Origin: Chromohalobacter beijerinckii
GTDB taxonomy: Bacteria > Pseudomonadota > Gammaproteobacteria > Pseudomonadales > Halomonadaceae
Direction of reading: 5' to 3'
Length of the DNA stretch: 64,000 bases
Assembly: GCF_023061185.1 (NCBI RefSeq)
Contig: NZ_JAKGAK010000008.1
Coordinates: 51,237-115,236, forward strand
The position numbers were made by a program, and so were the translations under genes. Within the stretch, counting starts at the first letter, position 1; every line of letters begins with the position of its first letter. Below are positions 25,695 to 34,255 of the stretch, piece by piece. The notes under the pieces were generated by a model. The model had not been told where the DNA came from and did not search any database. It worked only from the letters and a program-made list of their open reading frames with translations.

Positions 25695-26264
25695 ATGTCC
25701 GAGCGTCCCCTGGATGCCGATGTCATCGCCATGACCCGCGCCTGGGTGGCGAACTTCGTCGTGGCGCACGACGTTTGTCCCTTTGCTGGCCGCGAGGTGC
25801 GCCGTGACAGCCTGCGTTATGTCGTGGCGAACGATGATGACCCCGAACATCTTCTGCATACCTTGATCGAGGAATGTCATCGTCTGGATGCTGAGCCGGC
25901 CATCGAGACCACGCTGATGATCCTGCCGGAAGGGGTGGCCGACTTCGACGATTATCTGGATCTGCTAGGTGTCGCCGATGCGTTGCTCGAGGCGGAGGGC
26001 TATATGGGGGTTTACCAGTTGGCGAGCTTTCATCCCGACTATGTCTTTGAGGGCGTAGCGGCCGACGATCCTGCCAATTACACCAATCGGTCGCCGTGGC
26101 CGATGTGGCATCTGCTGCGCGAGTCCAGCGTCGAGGCGGCCGTGGCGGCATACCCGGACCCCGAGTCGATTCCCGAGATCAATGTCGCGGCCTTGCGTGA
26201 AATCGGCAGTGCCGCGCTGGCCGAGCAGTGGGCGGCGTGTCGTCGTGTGCGGGCGAGAGACTAA
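25695..26264 (+). CDS. DUF1415-type conserved hypothetical protein
   Basis: This 189-residue protein matches a conserved proteobacterial family of unknown function that I recognise as DUF1415. Recognisable segments are WVANFVVAHDVCPFAG near the N-terminus (with a conserved Cys), DDYLDLLGVADALL, and YQLASFHPDYVFEG followed by DPANYTNRSPWPMWHLLRE. There are no membrane segments or signal peptide. No known motif reveals a reaction. The ATG at 25695 gives the family's usual start. Confidence 0.78.
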   Translation: MSERPLDADVIAMTRAWVANFVVAHDVCPFAGREVRRDSLRYVVANDDDPEHLLHTLIEECHRLDAEPAIETTLMILPEGVADFDDYLDLLGVADALLEAEGYMGVYQLASFHPDYVFEGVAADDPANYTNRSPWPMWHLLRESSVEAAVAAYPDPESIPEINVAALREIGSAALAEQWAACRRVRARD

Positions 26265-26347
26265 TCACTGGCCCCTTGAAGTCCACGACATCACCCATAT
26301 GGACTATGGTGTAGGGGCATGACGCCCACTCACGAAAGGAGGCACGA

Positions 26348-26779
26348 ATGAGTATCGAGAAAACCGGTTCCGCCCATTGGCAAGGCAGTCTCAAGCGTGG
26401 CAAGGGGACGGTCTCTACCCAAAGCGGTGCACTCAAGGACAATCCCTATGGTTTCAACACGCGCTTCGAAGGCGAGCCGGGCACCAACCCCGAGGAATTG
26501 ATCGCGGCGTCCCACGCCAGTTGTTATTCGATGGCGCTGTCGATGATCTTGGGAGAAGCTGGCCATGATCCTGACGATGTGCGTACCGAGGCAACTGTGA
26601 CGCTGGATCAGGACGACAGCGGTTTCAAGATCACCAAGGTGCATCTCGTCACCCGCGCCAAGGTGCCGGGCATCGATCAGTCGAGCTTCGACGACGCCGC
26701 CCAGAAAGCCAAGGAAGGTTGCCCGATCTCGCGTGTGCTCAATGCCGAGATCACGCTGGACGCAACGCTGGAAAGCTGA
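26348..26779 (+). CDS. osmC: OsmC-type peroxiredoxin
   Basis: This 143-residue protein has the two redox cysteines of OsmC/Ohr enzymes, in AASHASCYSMALS and KEGCPISRVL, and the N-terminal GSAHWQGSLKRGKGTVS with FNTRFEGEPGTNPEELIA. OsmC reduces organic hydroperoxides with lipoylated-protein electrons and in many bacteria is induced by osmotic stress, which would suit a halophile. AAGGAGG lies upstream, and a terminator 18 bp after the stop makes it a single-gene unit. Confidence 0.93.
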   Translation: MSIEKTGSAHWQGSLKRGKGTVSTQSGALKDNPYGFNTRFEGEPGTNPEELIAASHASCYSMALSMILGEAGHDPDDVRTEATVTLDQDDSGFKITKVHLVTRAKVPGIDQSSFDDAAQKAKEGCPISRVLNAEITLDATLES

Positions 26780-26796
26780 TCAGTATCGATTCTCCG

Positions 26797-26824
26797 GGGC
26801 CGGCCTTGTGCCGGCCCTTTACAT
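26797..26824 (+). terminator. Intrinsic terminator after osmC
   Basis: GGGCCGGC (26797-26804) pairs with GCCGGCCC (26810-26817) around CTTGT, followed by TTTACAT. Confidence 0.75.
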
Positions 26825-27000
26825 AGGCCTCTTACCTTAGCGTCGTTGGTGCTTGACAACGTCGCCGATGCAGTCTTTCCGCGAATCTGTTAGCCTCCTA
26901 TACGCTCGTCGGTCGGTACCTCCCGCCTTGTTTGGGTGCCGCGACGCTGGACGCTGACATAACATAACCAACGATCATTCGACGGAAGATTTCATTCATC

Positions 27001-28308
27001 ATGGCTACTTCGCAAGAGACCGATGCGGCTTCGTCGCGCCCGCTGAATCGCCGCGACGTCAAGGTGCTGTCGCTGTCTGCCCTGGGCGGTGCACTGGAGT
27101 TTTACGATTTCATCATCTTCGTGTATTTCGCGACGGTGGTGGGGCAGTTGTTCTTTCCCCCTGAGATGCCCGAATGGCTACGCCAGATTCAGACGTTCGG
27201 GATCTTCGCCGCCGGCTATCTGGCTCGCCCACTGGGTGGCATCATCATGGCGCACTTCGGCGACTTGCTGGGGCGCAAGAAGATGTTCACCTTGTCGATC
27301 TTCCTGATGGCGTTGCCGACGCTGCTGATCGGTGTGATGCCGACCTACGACACCTTGGGCTATGCGGCGCCCCTGCTGCTGGTGGCGCTGCGTATCCTGC
27401 AGGGCGCCGCGGTGGGCGGGGAAGTTCCTGGCGCCTGGGTCTTCGTCACTGAGCACGTCAAGCGTCGTCACGTGGGCTTTGCCTGCGGCACACTATCCGC
27501 TGGCCTGGTATCGGGCATTCTCATCGGTTCGCTGATGTCGGCGTTCATCAAGACCACCTACAGTGATGCGGAGTTGGCCGCGTACGCCTGGCGGATTCCG
27601 TTTCTGATCGGTGGCGTGTTCGGGTTGGTGGCCGTGTACCTGCGGCGCTGGTTGCACGAGACGCCGGTGTTCGCCGAGATGCAGGAGAAGAAGGCGCTGG
27701 CCGAAGAGCTACCGGTCAAGAGCGTGCTTCGCAATCATTTGCCGAGCGTAGTGCTGTCGATGGGCGTGACCTGGATTCTGACTGCCGCCGTCGTGGTGGT
27801 CATCCTGATGACACCGAGCCTTCTGCAAAGCCGCTACGGACTGGATGCCTCGCTGGCCAATGTTTATGCCATCCTCGGCGTGCTGGTCGGATGCCTAGCC
27901 TCGGGATGGAGCGCGGACCGCTTCGGTAGCGGCCCCACCATCATGCTCTGGGGATTGCTGCTGGCGATTAGCTACTGGGCGATGATGACCACCGTCGGGA
28001 CGCATCCCGAGTGGCTGACGCCGCTTTACATCCTGTGCGGCTTTGCGGTGGGCATCGTCGGTGTGGTTCCGACGATTGCCGTCAAGTCGTTCCCGGCTAT
28101 GGTGCGCTTCACGGGATTGTCGTTCTCGTACAATGTCGCGTACGCGATCTTCGGCGGTTTTACCCCCATCGTGGTGTCAGTGTTGATGACCGTGCATCCC
28201 ATGTTCCCGGCGGTCTATGTCGCCGTATTGGGGGGATTGGGCATCGTCATCGGGCTCTACCTGATGCGTGCGCCGAGCGGTCGACGGCTGGCCGTCATGG
28301 CCTCATGA
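27001..28308 (+). CDS. MFS transporter, metabolite:H+ symporter (MHS) family
   Basis: The 435-residue inner-membrane protein has about 12 transmembrane segments. Diagnostic features of the MHS branch (ProP, KgtP, citrate/proline symporters) are ALEFYDFIIFVYFA in the first helix, the loop HFGDLLGRKKMF between helices 2 and 3, and RILQGAAVGGEVPGAWVFVTEH in helix 4. The substrate is probably an organic acid or zwitterion. It stands alone between terminators, so context does not help. The 176-bp leader has TTGACA at about 26853 but no good -10 element. Confidence 0.85.
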   Translation: MATSQETDAASSRPLNRRDVKVLSLSALGGALEFYDFIIFVYFATVVGQLFFPPEMPEWLRQIQTFGIFAAGYLARPLGGIIMAHFGDLLGRKKMFTLSIFLMALPTLLIGVMPTYDTLGYAAPLLLVALRILQGAAVGGEVPGAWVFVTEHVKRRHVGFACGTLSAGLVSGILIGSLMSAFIKTTYSDAELAAYAWRIPFLIGGVFGLVAVYLRRWLHETPVFAEMQEKKALAEELPVKSVLRNHLPSVVLSMGVTWILTAAVVVVILMTPSLLQSRYGLDASLANVYAILGVLVGCLASGWSADRFGSGPTIMLWGLLLAISYWAMMTTVGTHPEWLTPLYILCGFAVGIVGVVPTIAVKSFPAMVRFTGLSFSYNVAYAIFGGFTPIVVSVLMTVHPMFPAVYVAVLGGLGIVIGLYLMRAPSGRRLAVMAS

Positions 28309-28347
28309 GCCGCTGAAAAGTACTGAACAAAAACTGCACGAAGGTCA

Positions 28348-28375
28348 CGACGCCCCGCCATCATGCGGGGCGTCG
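28348..28375. terminator. Terminator between the MFS gene and the amidotransferase gene
   Basis: CGACGCCCCGC (28348-28358) pairs with GCGGGGCGTCG (28365-28375) around CATCAT. A run of nine G residues follows at 28382-28390. The U-tract is weak in both directions, so efficiency is uncertain. Confidence 0.6.
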
Positions 28376-28407
28376 TCGTGTGGGGGGGGGCAACTTGTGT
28401 GAAGAGA

Positions 28408-29076
28408 TCAACACTTGCGCGCAGCGTCGACGAGGCCTCGAATCAGGCGCTGCTGGGGGCGATTGAAAACGAGAAATTCGGGGTGCCACTGCACGCCGAC
28501 CAGATACGGACATTCGGGCGCCTCAATGGCCTGGATCAGGCCATCACGGTCGCGCGCCACCACCTGGAGCGTATCGCCGAGGCGGTCCACTGCCTGGTGA
28601 TGAAGGCTATTGACGCGACAGCGCGAGACGCCAAGTAGGGTGTGCAAGCGGCTTCCGGTAGCGATATCGACCTGCTTGCGAGGCAGCACGGTGCGCTGAC
28701 GGCGTACGTGATCGTAGGTGGTGTAAATATCGCCGATCAAGGTGCCGCCGCAGTGCACGTTGATGATCTGAGCGCCTCGGCAGATGCCCAACACGGGCAA
28801 CTGCTGGGGCAGAAAGCGCTCGAGTAGAGCGAGTTCAAGGCGGTCCCGCGCCGGGTCGACGCGTACGTCGAGTCGCATTTCTCCGCCATAGAGCTGGGCG
28901 CCGATGTCGTCGCCGCCGCCGATCATCAATCCCGCCAGCCCTTCGGGAATCTCTCGCGAGGGCGAGAGCCGCACCGGCTGGCCGCCGGCACGCCACACGG
29001 CAAGGCGGTCGCATGCCCACGCCAGAAAGCTCTTGTGATCCGACGTGGTAATGCCGATCAGGGGGCGTGAATTCAT
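28408..29076 (-). CDS. Class-I glutamine amidotransferase-like (C26) hydrolase paired with an amidoligase
   Basis: This 222-residue protein is of the gamma-glutamyl hydrolase/PuuD group of class-I amidotransferases. Nucleophile Cys lies in LGICRGAQIINV and the His-Glu pair in VGVQWHPEF; GGGDDIGAQLYGG is the usual oxyanion/substrate loop. Such enzymes hydrolyse gamma-glutamyl amides or deliver ammonia. The ATG at 29076 overlaps the stop of the upstream amidoligase by ATGA, so the two act together. The frame is open upstream to 29352, but that is an overlap shadow. A product formed and trimmed by a ligase/hydrolase pair is likely; the substrate is unknown. Confidence 0.85.
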   Translation of the reverse strand: MNSRPLIGITTSDHKSFLAWACDRLAVWRAGGQPVRLSPSREIPEGLAGLMIGGGDDIGAQLYGGEMRLDVRVDPARDRLELALLERFLPQQLPVLGICRGAQIINVHCGGTLIGDIYTTYDHVRRQRTVLPRKQVDIATGSRLHTLLGVSRCRVNSLHHQAVDRLGDTLQVVARDRDGLIQAIEAPECPYLVGVQWHPEFLVFNRPQQRLIRGLVDAARKC

Positions 29077-30077
29077 TTCTCGACCCAGCGTTTCAGTTTG
29101 TCCCGCCATTGCCCCATCGTCGATTGCGTATGGTGGGCACGATAGGCCTGCATCTGGGTGCGTAAACTGTGCGGATCGGCGGCCAGGCGTTCGACCGTTA
29201 CCCAGCGATTCCACTCCGTGACGCTGCCCCAGTCGAGTGTGTCGAGCTGGGCGTTGGGCAGGCGAAAGTGAAAGGTAGGGCGTGGTTTGACCAGGCTTTC
29301 CTGAAGCAAGGGATGCGCGGCCTCGGGCGCGAGATGGGCGAACAAGGGGCACATGTCGAGTTCACGGTTGCGCGTCGGGTTGTCGCGCAGGTAGTCGCTG
29401 ATCAACTGCGCCTGCGTCGGCTGGTAATCAGGGTCGAGAACCTTCAAGGCATAGGCCTTGGAGAAAGGGTTGGTATGCGGCAGTATCTCGCGCGTGATAT
29501 CGACCCGGATCTGATCGCGGAGCCAGGCGGCGAGGATAATATAGGCCTGCAGGTGCGCGAGGACGCTCGACGTATCGGTCGCAGGGACTTCGGGGTTGAG
29601 ATGCAGCCCGAAGCCATAGAAGACGCTGGCATCGGTGCCTTCGGCGCCATGCCGGCGCAAGGCGTCGAAAAGCCGGTCGAACTCGCCGAGCTCCGACCAG
29701 GGGATCGGCGGCGAGACGATTTCGGTAGGCACCAGGCCGGCGACCATTTCGCCGAGCCATTCGCGGGAGCGTTGATGGAACTCCACGCGCCATTCGCGTC
29801 CTGCTGACGCTGCCTTGCCGGGTGCCATGCCGTTGGCTTTCATGACCGCATCGTCGGGATGGACGTACTTGCTGTCCAGCTCGATGGTGAACTTGCCCCA
29901 GGGCGTGCCCTCGACACTCAGGCGGTGGGGGCTCTTGCGCACAATGTCGCCACCGAAGCAGTCGGCGACCAGCCGTGCGGCGGTGTCGGGCATGAGGCCA
30001 GCGAATTCGATTTCCACGCCGACCCGCCGTGGGCGTCCCACAGCGGTATTCGGGTAGGGAGGCGGCAATGGCTGCAC
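29073..30077 (-). CDS. Amidoligase-family enzyme (GCS/glutamine-synthetase-like fold)
   Basis: The 334-residue protein matches the amidoligase family, predicted ATP-dependent COOH-NH2 ligases with a gamma-glutamylcysteine/glutamine synthetase-like fold. Visible features are RVGVEIEFAGLMPDTAARLV (acidic metal-binding strand), the strand KFTIELDSKYV, EIVSPPIPW, FYGFGLHLNPEVP with a metal-ligand His, and the PTFHFRLPNA and WNRWVTVERLA segments. GTG at 30077 is preferred because AGGAG sits six bases upstream; a longer start at 30125 lacks such a site. It is followed, with an ATGA overlap, by a class-I amidotransferase. A published comparative-genomic survey predicted such pairs to make or modify gamma-linked amides. 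No biochemical role is known to me. Confidence 0.82.
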   Translation of the reverse strand: MQPLPPPYPNTAVGRPRRVGVEIEFAGLMPDTAARLVADCFGGDIVRKSPHRLSVEGTPWGKFTIELDSKYVHPDDAVMKANGMAPGKAASAGREWRVEFHQRSREWLGEMVAGLVPTEIVSPPIPWSELGEFDRLFDALRRHGAEGTDASVFYGFGLHLNPEVPATDTSSVLAHLQAYIILAAWLRDQIRVDITREILPHTNPFSKAYALKVLDPDYQPTQAQLISDYLRDNPTRNRELDMCPLFAHLAPEAAHPLLQESLVKPRPTFHFRLPNAQLDTLDWGSVTEWNRWVTVERLAADPHSLRTQMQAYRAHHTQSTMGQWRDKLKRWVEK

Positions 30078-30154
30078 GGATGACTCCTCGCGGAATTCGC
30101 GGTGCCGGTGAATGAAAGGGCACATGAGCCCGATAGGTTAACATCGCCGCCGGG

Positions 30155-30183
30155 CGAAAACGTAACCCGGCGTCTCGCCGGGG
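30155..30183 (-). terminator. Terminator of the biotin operon
   Basis: On the minus strand CCCGGCG-AGA-CGCCGGG (30182-30166) is followed by TTACGTTTTC. It lies about 40 bp after the bioA stop and separates bioA from the amidoligase gene. Confidence 0.65.
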
Positions 30184-30219
30184 CATGCGGATATTGGGAC
30201 GGACAACGGCCTCATGCGC

Positions 30220-31500
30220 TTATGAGGCAGTTTTGCGCTCGAAAAACCAACGTTTCATGGCACCGGTGATGCGTCGTAACTCGTCCCCTGAGGTGATGTA
30301 GGCCGGCATGGTGTACAGCCAGCGACCGAAGGGACGCAGCCACACGCCCCGGGATCGAGCAAAGTCGGCCACGCCTTTGAGTGCCTCGGCATCGTGGACC
30401 TCGATCACTGCGGTGGCGCCTAGCACCCGCACGTCGGCCACGTCCGGATGGGCGCGCAGCGCCTCGTCATCCATAAGTTCCTCGCGCAGCACGGTGTTGA
30501 GCGCCTGAATGCGGCCCAGGTAGTCGTCCTCCTCGAACACTGCCAGGCTCTCCAGCGCGACGCGGCAGGCCAGCGGATTGCCCATGAAGGTCGGGCCATG
30601 CATGAAGGCGTGAAGCTCGCTGTCGCCGATGAAGGCATCGTGCACCCGGTCGGTGGCGAGTGTCGCGGCGTGGCCCAGGTAGCCGCCGGTGAGGCCCTTG
30701 GAGAGCACCATGATGTCCGGCGTCACGTCGGCGTGGTCGGCGGCGAACATCCTGCCGGTGCGACCGAAGCCGGTAGCCACCTCGTCGAAAACCAGCAGCA
30801 CGTCGAACTCGTCGCACAGCTTGCGTGCGCCACGCAGGTAGTGGGGCGAGGTCATGTTGAGCCCGCCGGCCGCCTGCAGCAGCGGCTCCATCAGCAGCGC
30901 GCCGATCTCGTCATGATGGGCCTCGAGCACGGCGCGCAGGGCATCGAGGTCGGCCTGGACCTCATCCTTGCCGGCCTCGAAACCGGCGGTGGGCGCCGGC
31001 GCGAAGTGATGCTGCGGCAGGAAGCCGGCGAACAGCGAATGCATGCCTTCCTCGGGATCGCACACCGCCATGCACCCGGCAGTGTCGCCGTGGTAGGCCT
31101 TCATCAGCGTCAGCATGCGGTGCTTGGCCGGCTTGCCGCGCAGGTAGTGGTACTGCACGGCCATCTTCATGGCCACTTCCATGCCCACCGAGCCGCTGTC
31201 CGAGAAGAACACATGGTTCAGGTCGGTGGGCGTGACGCGCACCAGTTCGCGGGCCAGGCAGTCAGCCGGCTCGTGGGTCAGTCCGCCGAGCATCACATGG
31301 CAGAGTTCATCGGCCTGTTGCTGTATGGCGCGTACCAGGCGGGGATGGCGATAGCCGTGAATCATGCACCACCAGGAACAGGTGGCGTCGAGCAGCGACT
31401 CGCCGGTGTCCAGGGTGAAACGCGGACCGTCGCCGCCGACCACCTTGGGGGCGGGGGCTTGGGTCTTGAGATGCGCGTAAGGATGCCAGACGTGAGTCAT
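30220..31500 (-). CDS. bioA: Adenosylmethionine-8-amino-7-oxononanoate aminotransferase
   Basis: This 426-residue class-III PLP aminotransferase converts KAPA to DAPA using S-adenosylmethionine, the third late step of biotin synthesis. BioA-specific features include the N-terminal THVWHPYAHLKT, LLDATCSWWCMIHGYRHP, FSDSGSVGMEVAMKMA (PLP phosphate site), FDEVATGFGRTG and the PLP lysine in LSKGLTGGYLGH. It starts with an ATGA overlap on bioD; GAGGAA precedes the ATG. It is the last gene of the bioBFCDA operon; the open frame beyond 31500 is a shadow over bioD. Confidence 0.97.
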   Translation of the reverse strand: MTHVWHPYAHLKTQAPAPKVVGGDGPRFTLDTGESLLDATCSWWCMIHGYRHPRLVRAIQQQADELCHVMLGGLTHEPADCLARELVRVTPTDLNHVFFSDSGSVGMEVAMKMAVQYHYLRGKPAKHRMLTLMKAYHGDTAGCMAVCDPEEGMHSLFAGFLPQHHFAPAPTAGFEAGKDEVQADLDALRAVLEAHHDEIGALLMEPLLQAAGGLNMTSPHYLRGARKLCDEFDVLLVFDEVATGFGRTGRMFAADHADVTPDIMVLSKGLTGGYLGHAATLATDRVHDAFIGDSELHAFMHGPTFMGNPLACRVALESLAVFEEDDYLGRIQALNTVLREELMDDEALRAHPDVADVRVLGATAVIEVHDAEALKGVADFARSRGVWLRPFGRWLYTMPAYITSGDELRRITGAMKRWFFERKTAS

Positions 31501-32219
31501 CGAAGTTCCTCGCATGTGGGCAGTGTCAGGTAGTCGGCGGCGGCAAGTGCGCGTGCGTCCGGCGTGTTGGCGGTCAGGCGCGGCACGATGCCCAGGCACG
31601 GCGCCTCCAGGGTGCGCTCGAGCGTCGCCAGGTTGTCGCGGTAACAGGCTTCGTCGGCGGCCTCGTCGAAGGACAGGCCTGGGTCGATCAGGTTGCCCAC
31701 CCAGCCGGCCAGACGCAGGCCGTCGGCGCGGATCGCCTCGGCGCTGAGCCGGGCGTGGTTCAGGCAACCGAGCTGGAGCCCGACGACCAGGATCACCGGC
31801 AGCTCAAGGCGCACCGCCAGGCCGGCGAGGTCCTCGTCGTCGTTGAGGGGCACGCGCCAGCCGCCGGCGCCCTCGACCAGCGTCAGGTCGCGCTTCTCGG
31901 CCAGCGATTCGGCGACGTGCGCGGCCAGGGCGTCGAGAGTCGGTTTCGCGCCGGCCCGGCGGGCAGCCAGGTGAGGCGCGATGGCCGGTTCATAGGTGTA
32001 AGGGTTGATGGTGACGTAGGGCGTGGTCGGCGTGCTCTGGGCCAGAAGCGTCAGGGCGTCGATGTTGCGCAGCCCTTCGGCGGTGGACTCGCAGCCGGAG
32101 GCCACGGGCTTGAGCCCCAGGGTGGTCAGGCCGTGGCGGCGGGCCAGCGCCAGCAGGCCGCTGGCCACGAGGGTCTTGCCGGCGTCGGTGTCGGTGCCGG
32201 TCACGAAATAGGCGGTCAT
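31497..32219 (-). CDS. bioD: Dethiobiotin synthetase
   Basis: This 240-residue ATP-dependent carboxylase closes the ureido ring of dethiobiotin from DAPA and CO2. P-loop FVTGTDTDAGKTLVASGLL is at residues 5-23; GLKPVASGC and LVEGAGGWRVPL are the substrate and Mg segments. Its start lies just 1 bp from the bioC stop and its end overlaps bioA by ATGA, so it is translated in a tightly coupled series. Confidence 0.97.
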   Translation of the reverse strand: MTAYFVTGTDTDAGKTLVASGLLALARRHGLTTLGLKPVASGCESTAEGLRNIDALTLLAQSTPTTPYVTINPYTYEPAIAPHLAARRAGAKPTLDALAAHVAESLAEKRDLTLVEGAGGWRVPLNDDEDLAGLAVRLELPVILVVGLQLGCLNHARLSAEAIRADGLRLAGWVGNLIDPGLSFDEAADEACYRDNLATLERTLEAPCLGIVPRLTANTPDARALAAADYLTLPTCEELR

Positions 32220-32220
32220 G

Positions 32221-33021
32221 TCAGCATTCCAGATCGAGCGTCAGAAGGTGGTAGGAGACGGGCAGGCCGTCCTCGGTGCGAAGCGTCTCGAAGCGTCGGG
32301 TGGCGCAGGCCACGTCGGCGCGCGAGAGCCGCGCCCCGTTGCGGGCTACCTGGGCGCCAACACCCTTGATGGAGGCCATCACCGCGGCGAGGTCGGGATA
32401 ATGGAAGCGCTCGAGACGCGCCGTGATCTCGACCCGGCGGAAGCCGGCTGCGTGGGCGGCACGGCGGTGGCGGGCCGCATCGCGAAATTCGAGCAGCGCG
32501 GGGGGGCGTGCCCAGGCCTGGCCGACCTCATCTAGCGTGCCCGGCGCCAGGGTGTTGATCAGCACGCGGCCGCCCGGCCTCGACACGCGGCGGATCTCAA
32601 CGAGCACGGCGTCCAGGTCCGGGCACCACTGGATAGCCAGGTTGGAGATCACGAGATCGAGACTTGCACTGGGTAGCGGCAGGTCGGCGGCGTCGCCGCA
32701 TATCCAGCGGATCGCGCCGGGATGACGTCGCCGTGCTTCGGCGAGCATGCCCGGCGCCAGGTCCAGGCCGCTGACCGTACATTCGGTGCCATAGCGCGTT
32801 GCCAGCTCAGCGGTCAGGTCGCCGGGGCCGCAGCCCAGGTCCAGCACGGCGCCGGCGCGTTCGGGCAGCCGCTCGAGCAGGCGCTCGGCCATGACCTGCT
32901 GGGCCCGGGCACGCTGCCGGTAGTGCGGCGCGGCACGGGAAAAGGCATGTGCGACCCGGGCGCGCCAGTCGGCTGCCCTGTCATTACTGGGCAGTGTGGG
33001 GACAGAAGTGGCGGCATTCAT
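32221..33021 (-). CDS. bioC: Malonyl-ACP O-methyltransferase
   Basis: The 266-residue SAM methyltransferase has motif I VLDLGCGPGDLTAEL near residue 60-74, and DLVISNLAIQWCPD followed by RPGGRVLINTLAPGTL, both typical of BioC. It masks the free carboxyl of malonyl-ACP so that the fatty-acid pathway can build pimeloyl-ACP methyl ester. Its ATG overlaps the stop of a 25-codon frame that occupies the place where bioH usually lies in bioBFHCD operons, so the matching esterase must be encoded elsewhere. Confidence 0.96.
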   Translation of the reverse strand: MNAATSVPTLPSNDRAADWRARVAHAFSRAAPHYRQRARAQQVMAERLLERLPERAGAVLDLGCGPGDLTAELATRYGTECTVSGLDLAPGMLAEARRRHPGAIRWICGDAADLPLPSASLDLVISNLAIQWCPDLDAVLVEIRRVSRPGGRVLINTLAPGTLDEVGQAWARPPALLEFRDAARHRRAAHAAGFRRVEITARLERFHYPDLAAVMASIKGVGAQVARNGARLSRADVACATRRFETLRTEDGLPVSYHLLTLDLEC

Positions 33022-33095
33022 GGCGTTTTACCCGAATGGGCGTCGCAGCCATAGCCGGCGAGCAGTCCCAGACGGTTGTCGTACGCGGCAGTCAT
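33018..33095 (-). pseudogene. bioH: 25-codon remnant of bioH between bioF and bioC
   Basis: A 25-residue frame starts at the ATG at 33095 with GGGAGG seven bases upstream. Its ATG overlaps the bioF stop (ATGA), and its TGA overlaps the bioC start (ATGA). The peptide contains LGLLAGYGCDAHSG, which resembles the first strand and oxyanion loop of BioH-type hydrolases (LLxGWGxDAR). The frame sits in bioH's normal place in bioFHCD operons. I infer that an internal deletion removed most of bioH but kept its start and stop, preserving translational coupling to bioC. It could instead be a functional coupling minicistron. Confidence 0.55.
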
Positions 33096-34252
33096 GTACG
33101 GTCCTCCCGCTGGCAGGCGGCCAACCCGTCGAGCAGGGCGTCCAGGGCATCGTCGCCGTGGGCGGCGGAGAGGGTGATGCGTAGCCGTGCCTCGCCCTTA
33201 GGGACCGTGGGCGCGCGGATGGCGCCGACACGCAATCCCGTCCGGGCCAAGCGCTCTGCCCAACGCATGACGCGGGCGTTGTCACCCAGCACGAGGGGCT
33301 GAATGGGTGTCCGAGAGCCGGTCAACGGCAAGCCGAGCCTTGCGGCTTCGCGACGGAAATCGTCGATGCGCTCATGGAGCCGGGCGCGGCGCTCGGGTTC
33401 GGCCTCGAGGATATCCAGGGCGGCCAGGGTGGCCGCCGCTACGCCGGGCGGCTGGGCGGTGGTGTAGACGTAGGGACGGGCGAACTGGATCAGATGATCG
33501 ATCAGTGCTTCGTCACCGGCCACGAAGGCCCCGGCACTGCCCAGTGCCTTGCCGAGCGTGCCGACCAGAACCGGCACCTCATGACGATCATGGGCGCGAC
33601 CCACGCAACCGTCGCCATGATCGCCGAGCACGCCGAGGCCATGGGCGTCGTCGATCATCAGCCAGGCGCCGTGGCGACGGGTGGTCGCGGCAAGCCCTCC
33701 CACGTCGGCCACGTCGCCGTCCATGCTGAACACGCCGTCGCTGACCACCAGCGTCGGCGTATCGTCCGGGGCGCGGGTCAGCAGTCGCTCCAGATCCTTG
33801 AGGTCGCGATGGTGGAAACGCCGCGAGGGCGCGCCGGCAAGCCTTGCACCATCGATCAGCGAGGCGTGGTTCAGGCGATCCTGAAACACGTGCGTATGGC
33901 GGTCGCACAGCGCCTGCAGGACGCCGAGGTTGGCCATGTAGCCGGTGGAGAACAGCAGGGCGCGGGGGCGTCCGGTCAGTTGGGCCAGGCGTCGCTCGAG
34001 ACGTTCATGGATCTCGAGGTGGCCGGATACCAGGTGCGATGCCTTGGCGCCGGCTCCCAGGCGTCTCGCGGCCTCGGCCTGAGCCTCGGCCAGGCGTGGA
34101 TCGTCGGTCAGACCCAGATAATCGTTGCCGGCGAAGTCGATGAAGGGCGCGACATCGCTCAGCATGGGGCGTTGCCGCCAGCCATCGTCAGCGCGGCGCT
34201 GTTCCGCGGCCTTCGCCAGCCGCGCCGACCAGGGATCCGTATGCGAGCCCAT
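33092..34252 (-). CDS. bioF: 8-amino-7-oxononanoate synthase
   Basis: This 386-residue PLP enzyme of the alpha-oxoamine synthase family condenses pimeloyl-ACP and L-alanine to KAPA. Seen are FIDFAGNDYLGLTDDPRL, LFSTGYMANLGVLQAL, DGVFSMDGDVADV, IDDAHGLGVLGDHG and the PLP lysine in VGTLGKALGSAGAFV. It follows bioB by three bases and ends with an ATGA overlap on the short bioH-like frame. Confidence 0.97.
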   Translation of the reverse strand: MGSHTDPWSARLAKAAEQRRADDGWRQRPMLSDVAPFIDFAGNDYLGLTDDPRLAEAQAEAARRLGAGAKASHLVSGHLEIHERLERRLAQLTGRPRALLFSTGYMANLGVLQALCDRHTHVFQDRLNHASLIDGARLAGAPSRRFHHRDLKDLERLLTRAPDDTPTLVVSDGVFSMDGDVADVGGLAATTRRHGAWLMIDDAHGLGVLGDHGDGCVGRAHDRHEVPVLVGTLGKALGSAGAFVAGDEALIDHLIQFARPYVYTTAQPPGVAAATLAALDILEAEPERRARLHERIDDFRREAARLGLPLTGSRTPIQPLVLGDNARVMRWAERLARTGLRVGAIRAPTVPKGEARLRITLSAAHGDDALDALLDGLAACQREDRT

Positions 34253-34255
34253 GAC

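Noticed and set aside
28382..28390. Run of nine G residues as a phase-variation tract
   Set aside because: It lies between two convergent genes, outside any coding sequence or promoter, so slippage there would have no evident effect.
30448..31533. 361-codon plus-strand frame opposite bioA
   Set aside because: bioA on the minus strand has every family motif; this frame is its antisense image and has no recognisable protein features.
33018..33095. Frameshifted full bioH split between frames
   Set aside because: There are only 70 bp between the bioF stop and the bioC start, too few for an esterase of about 250 residues in any frame; a deletion remnant is the better reading.
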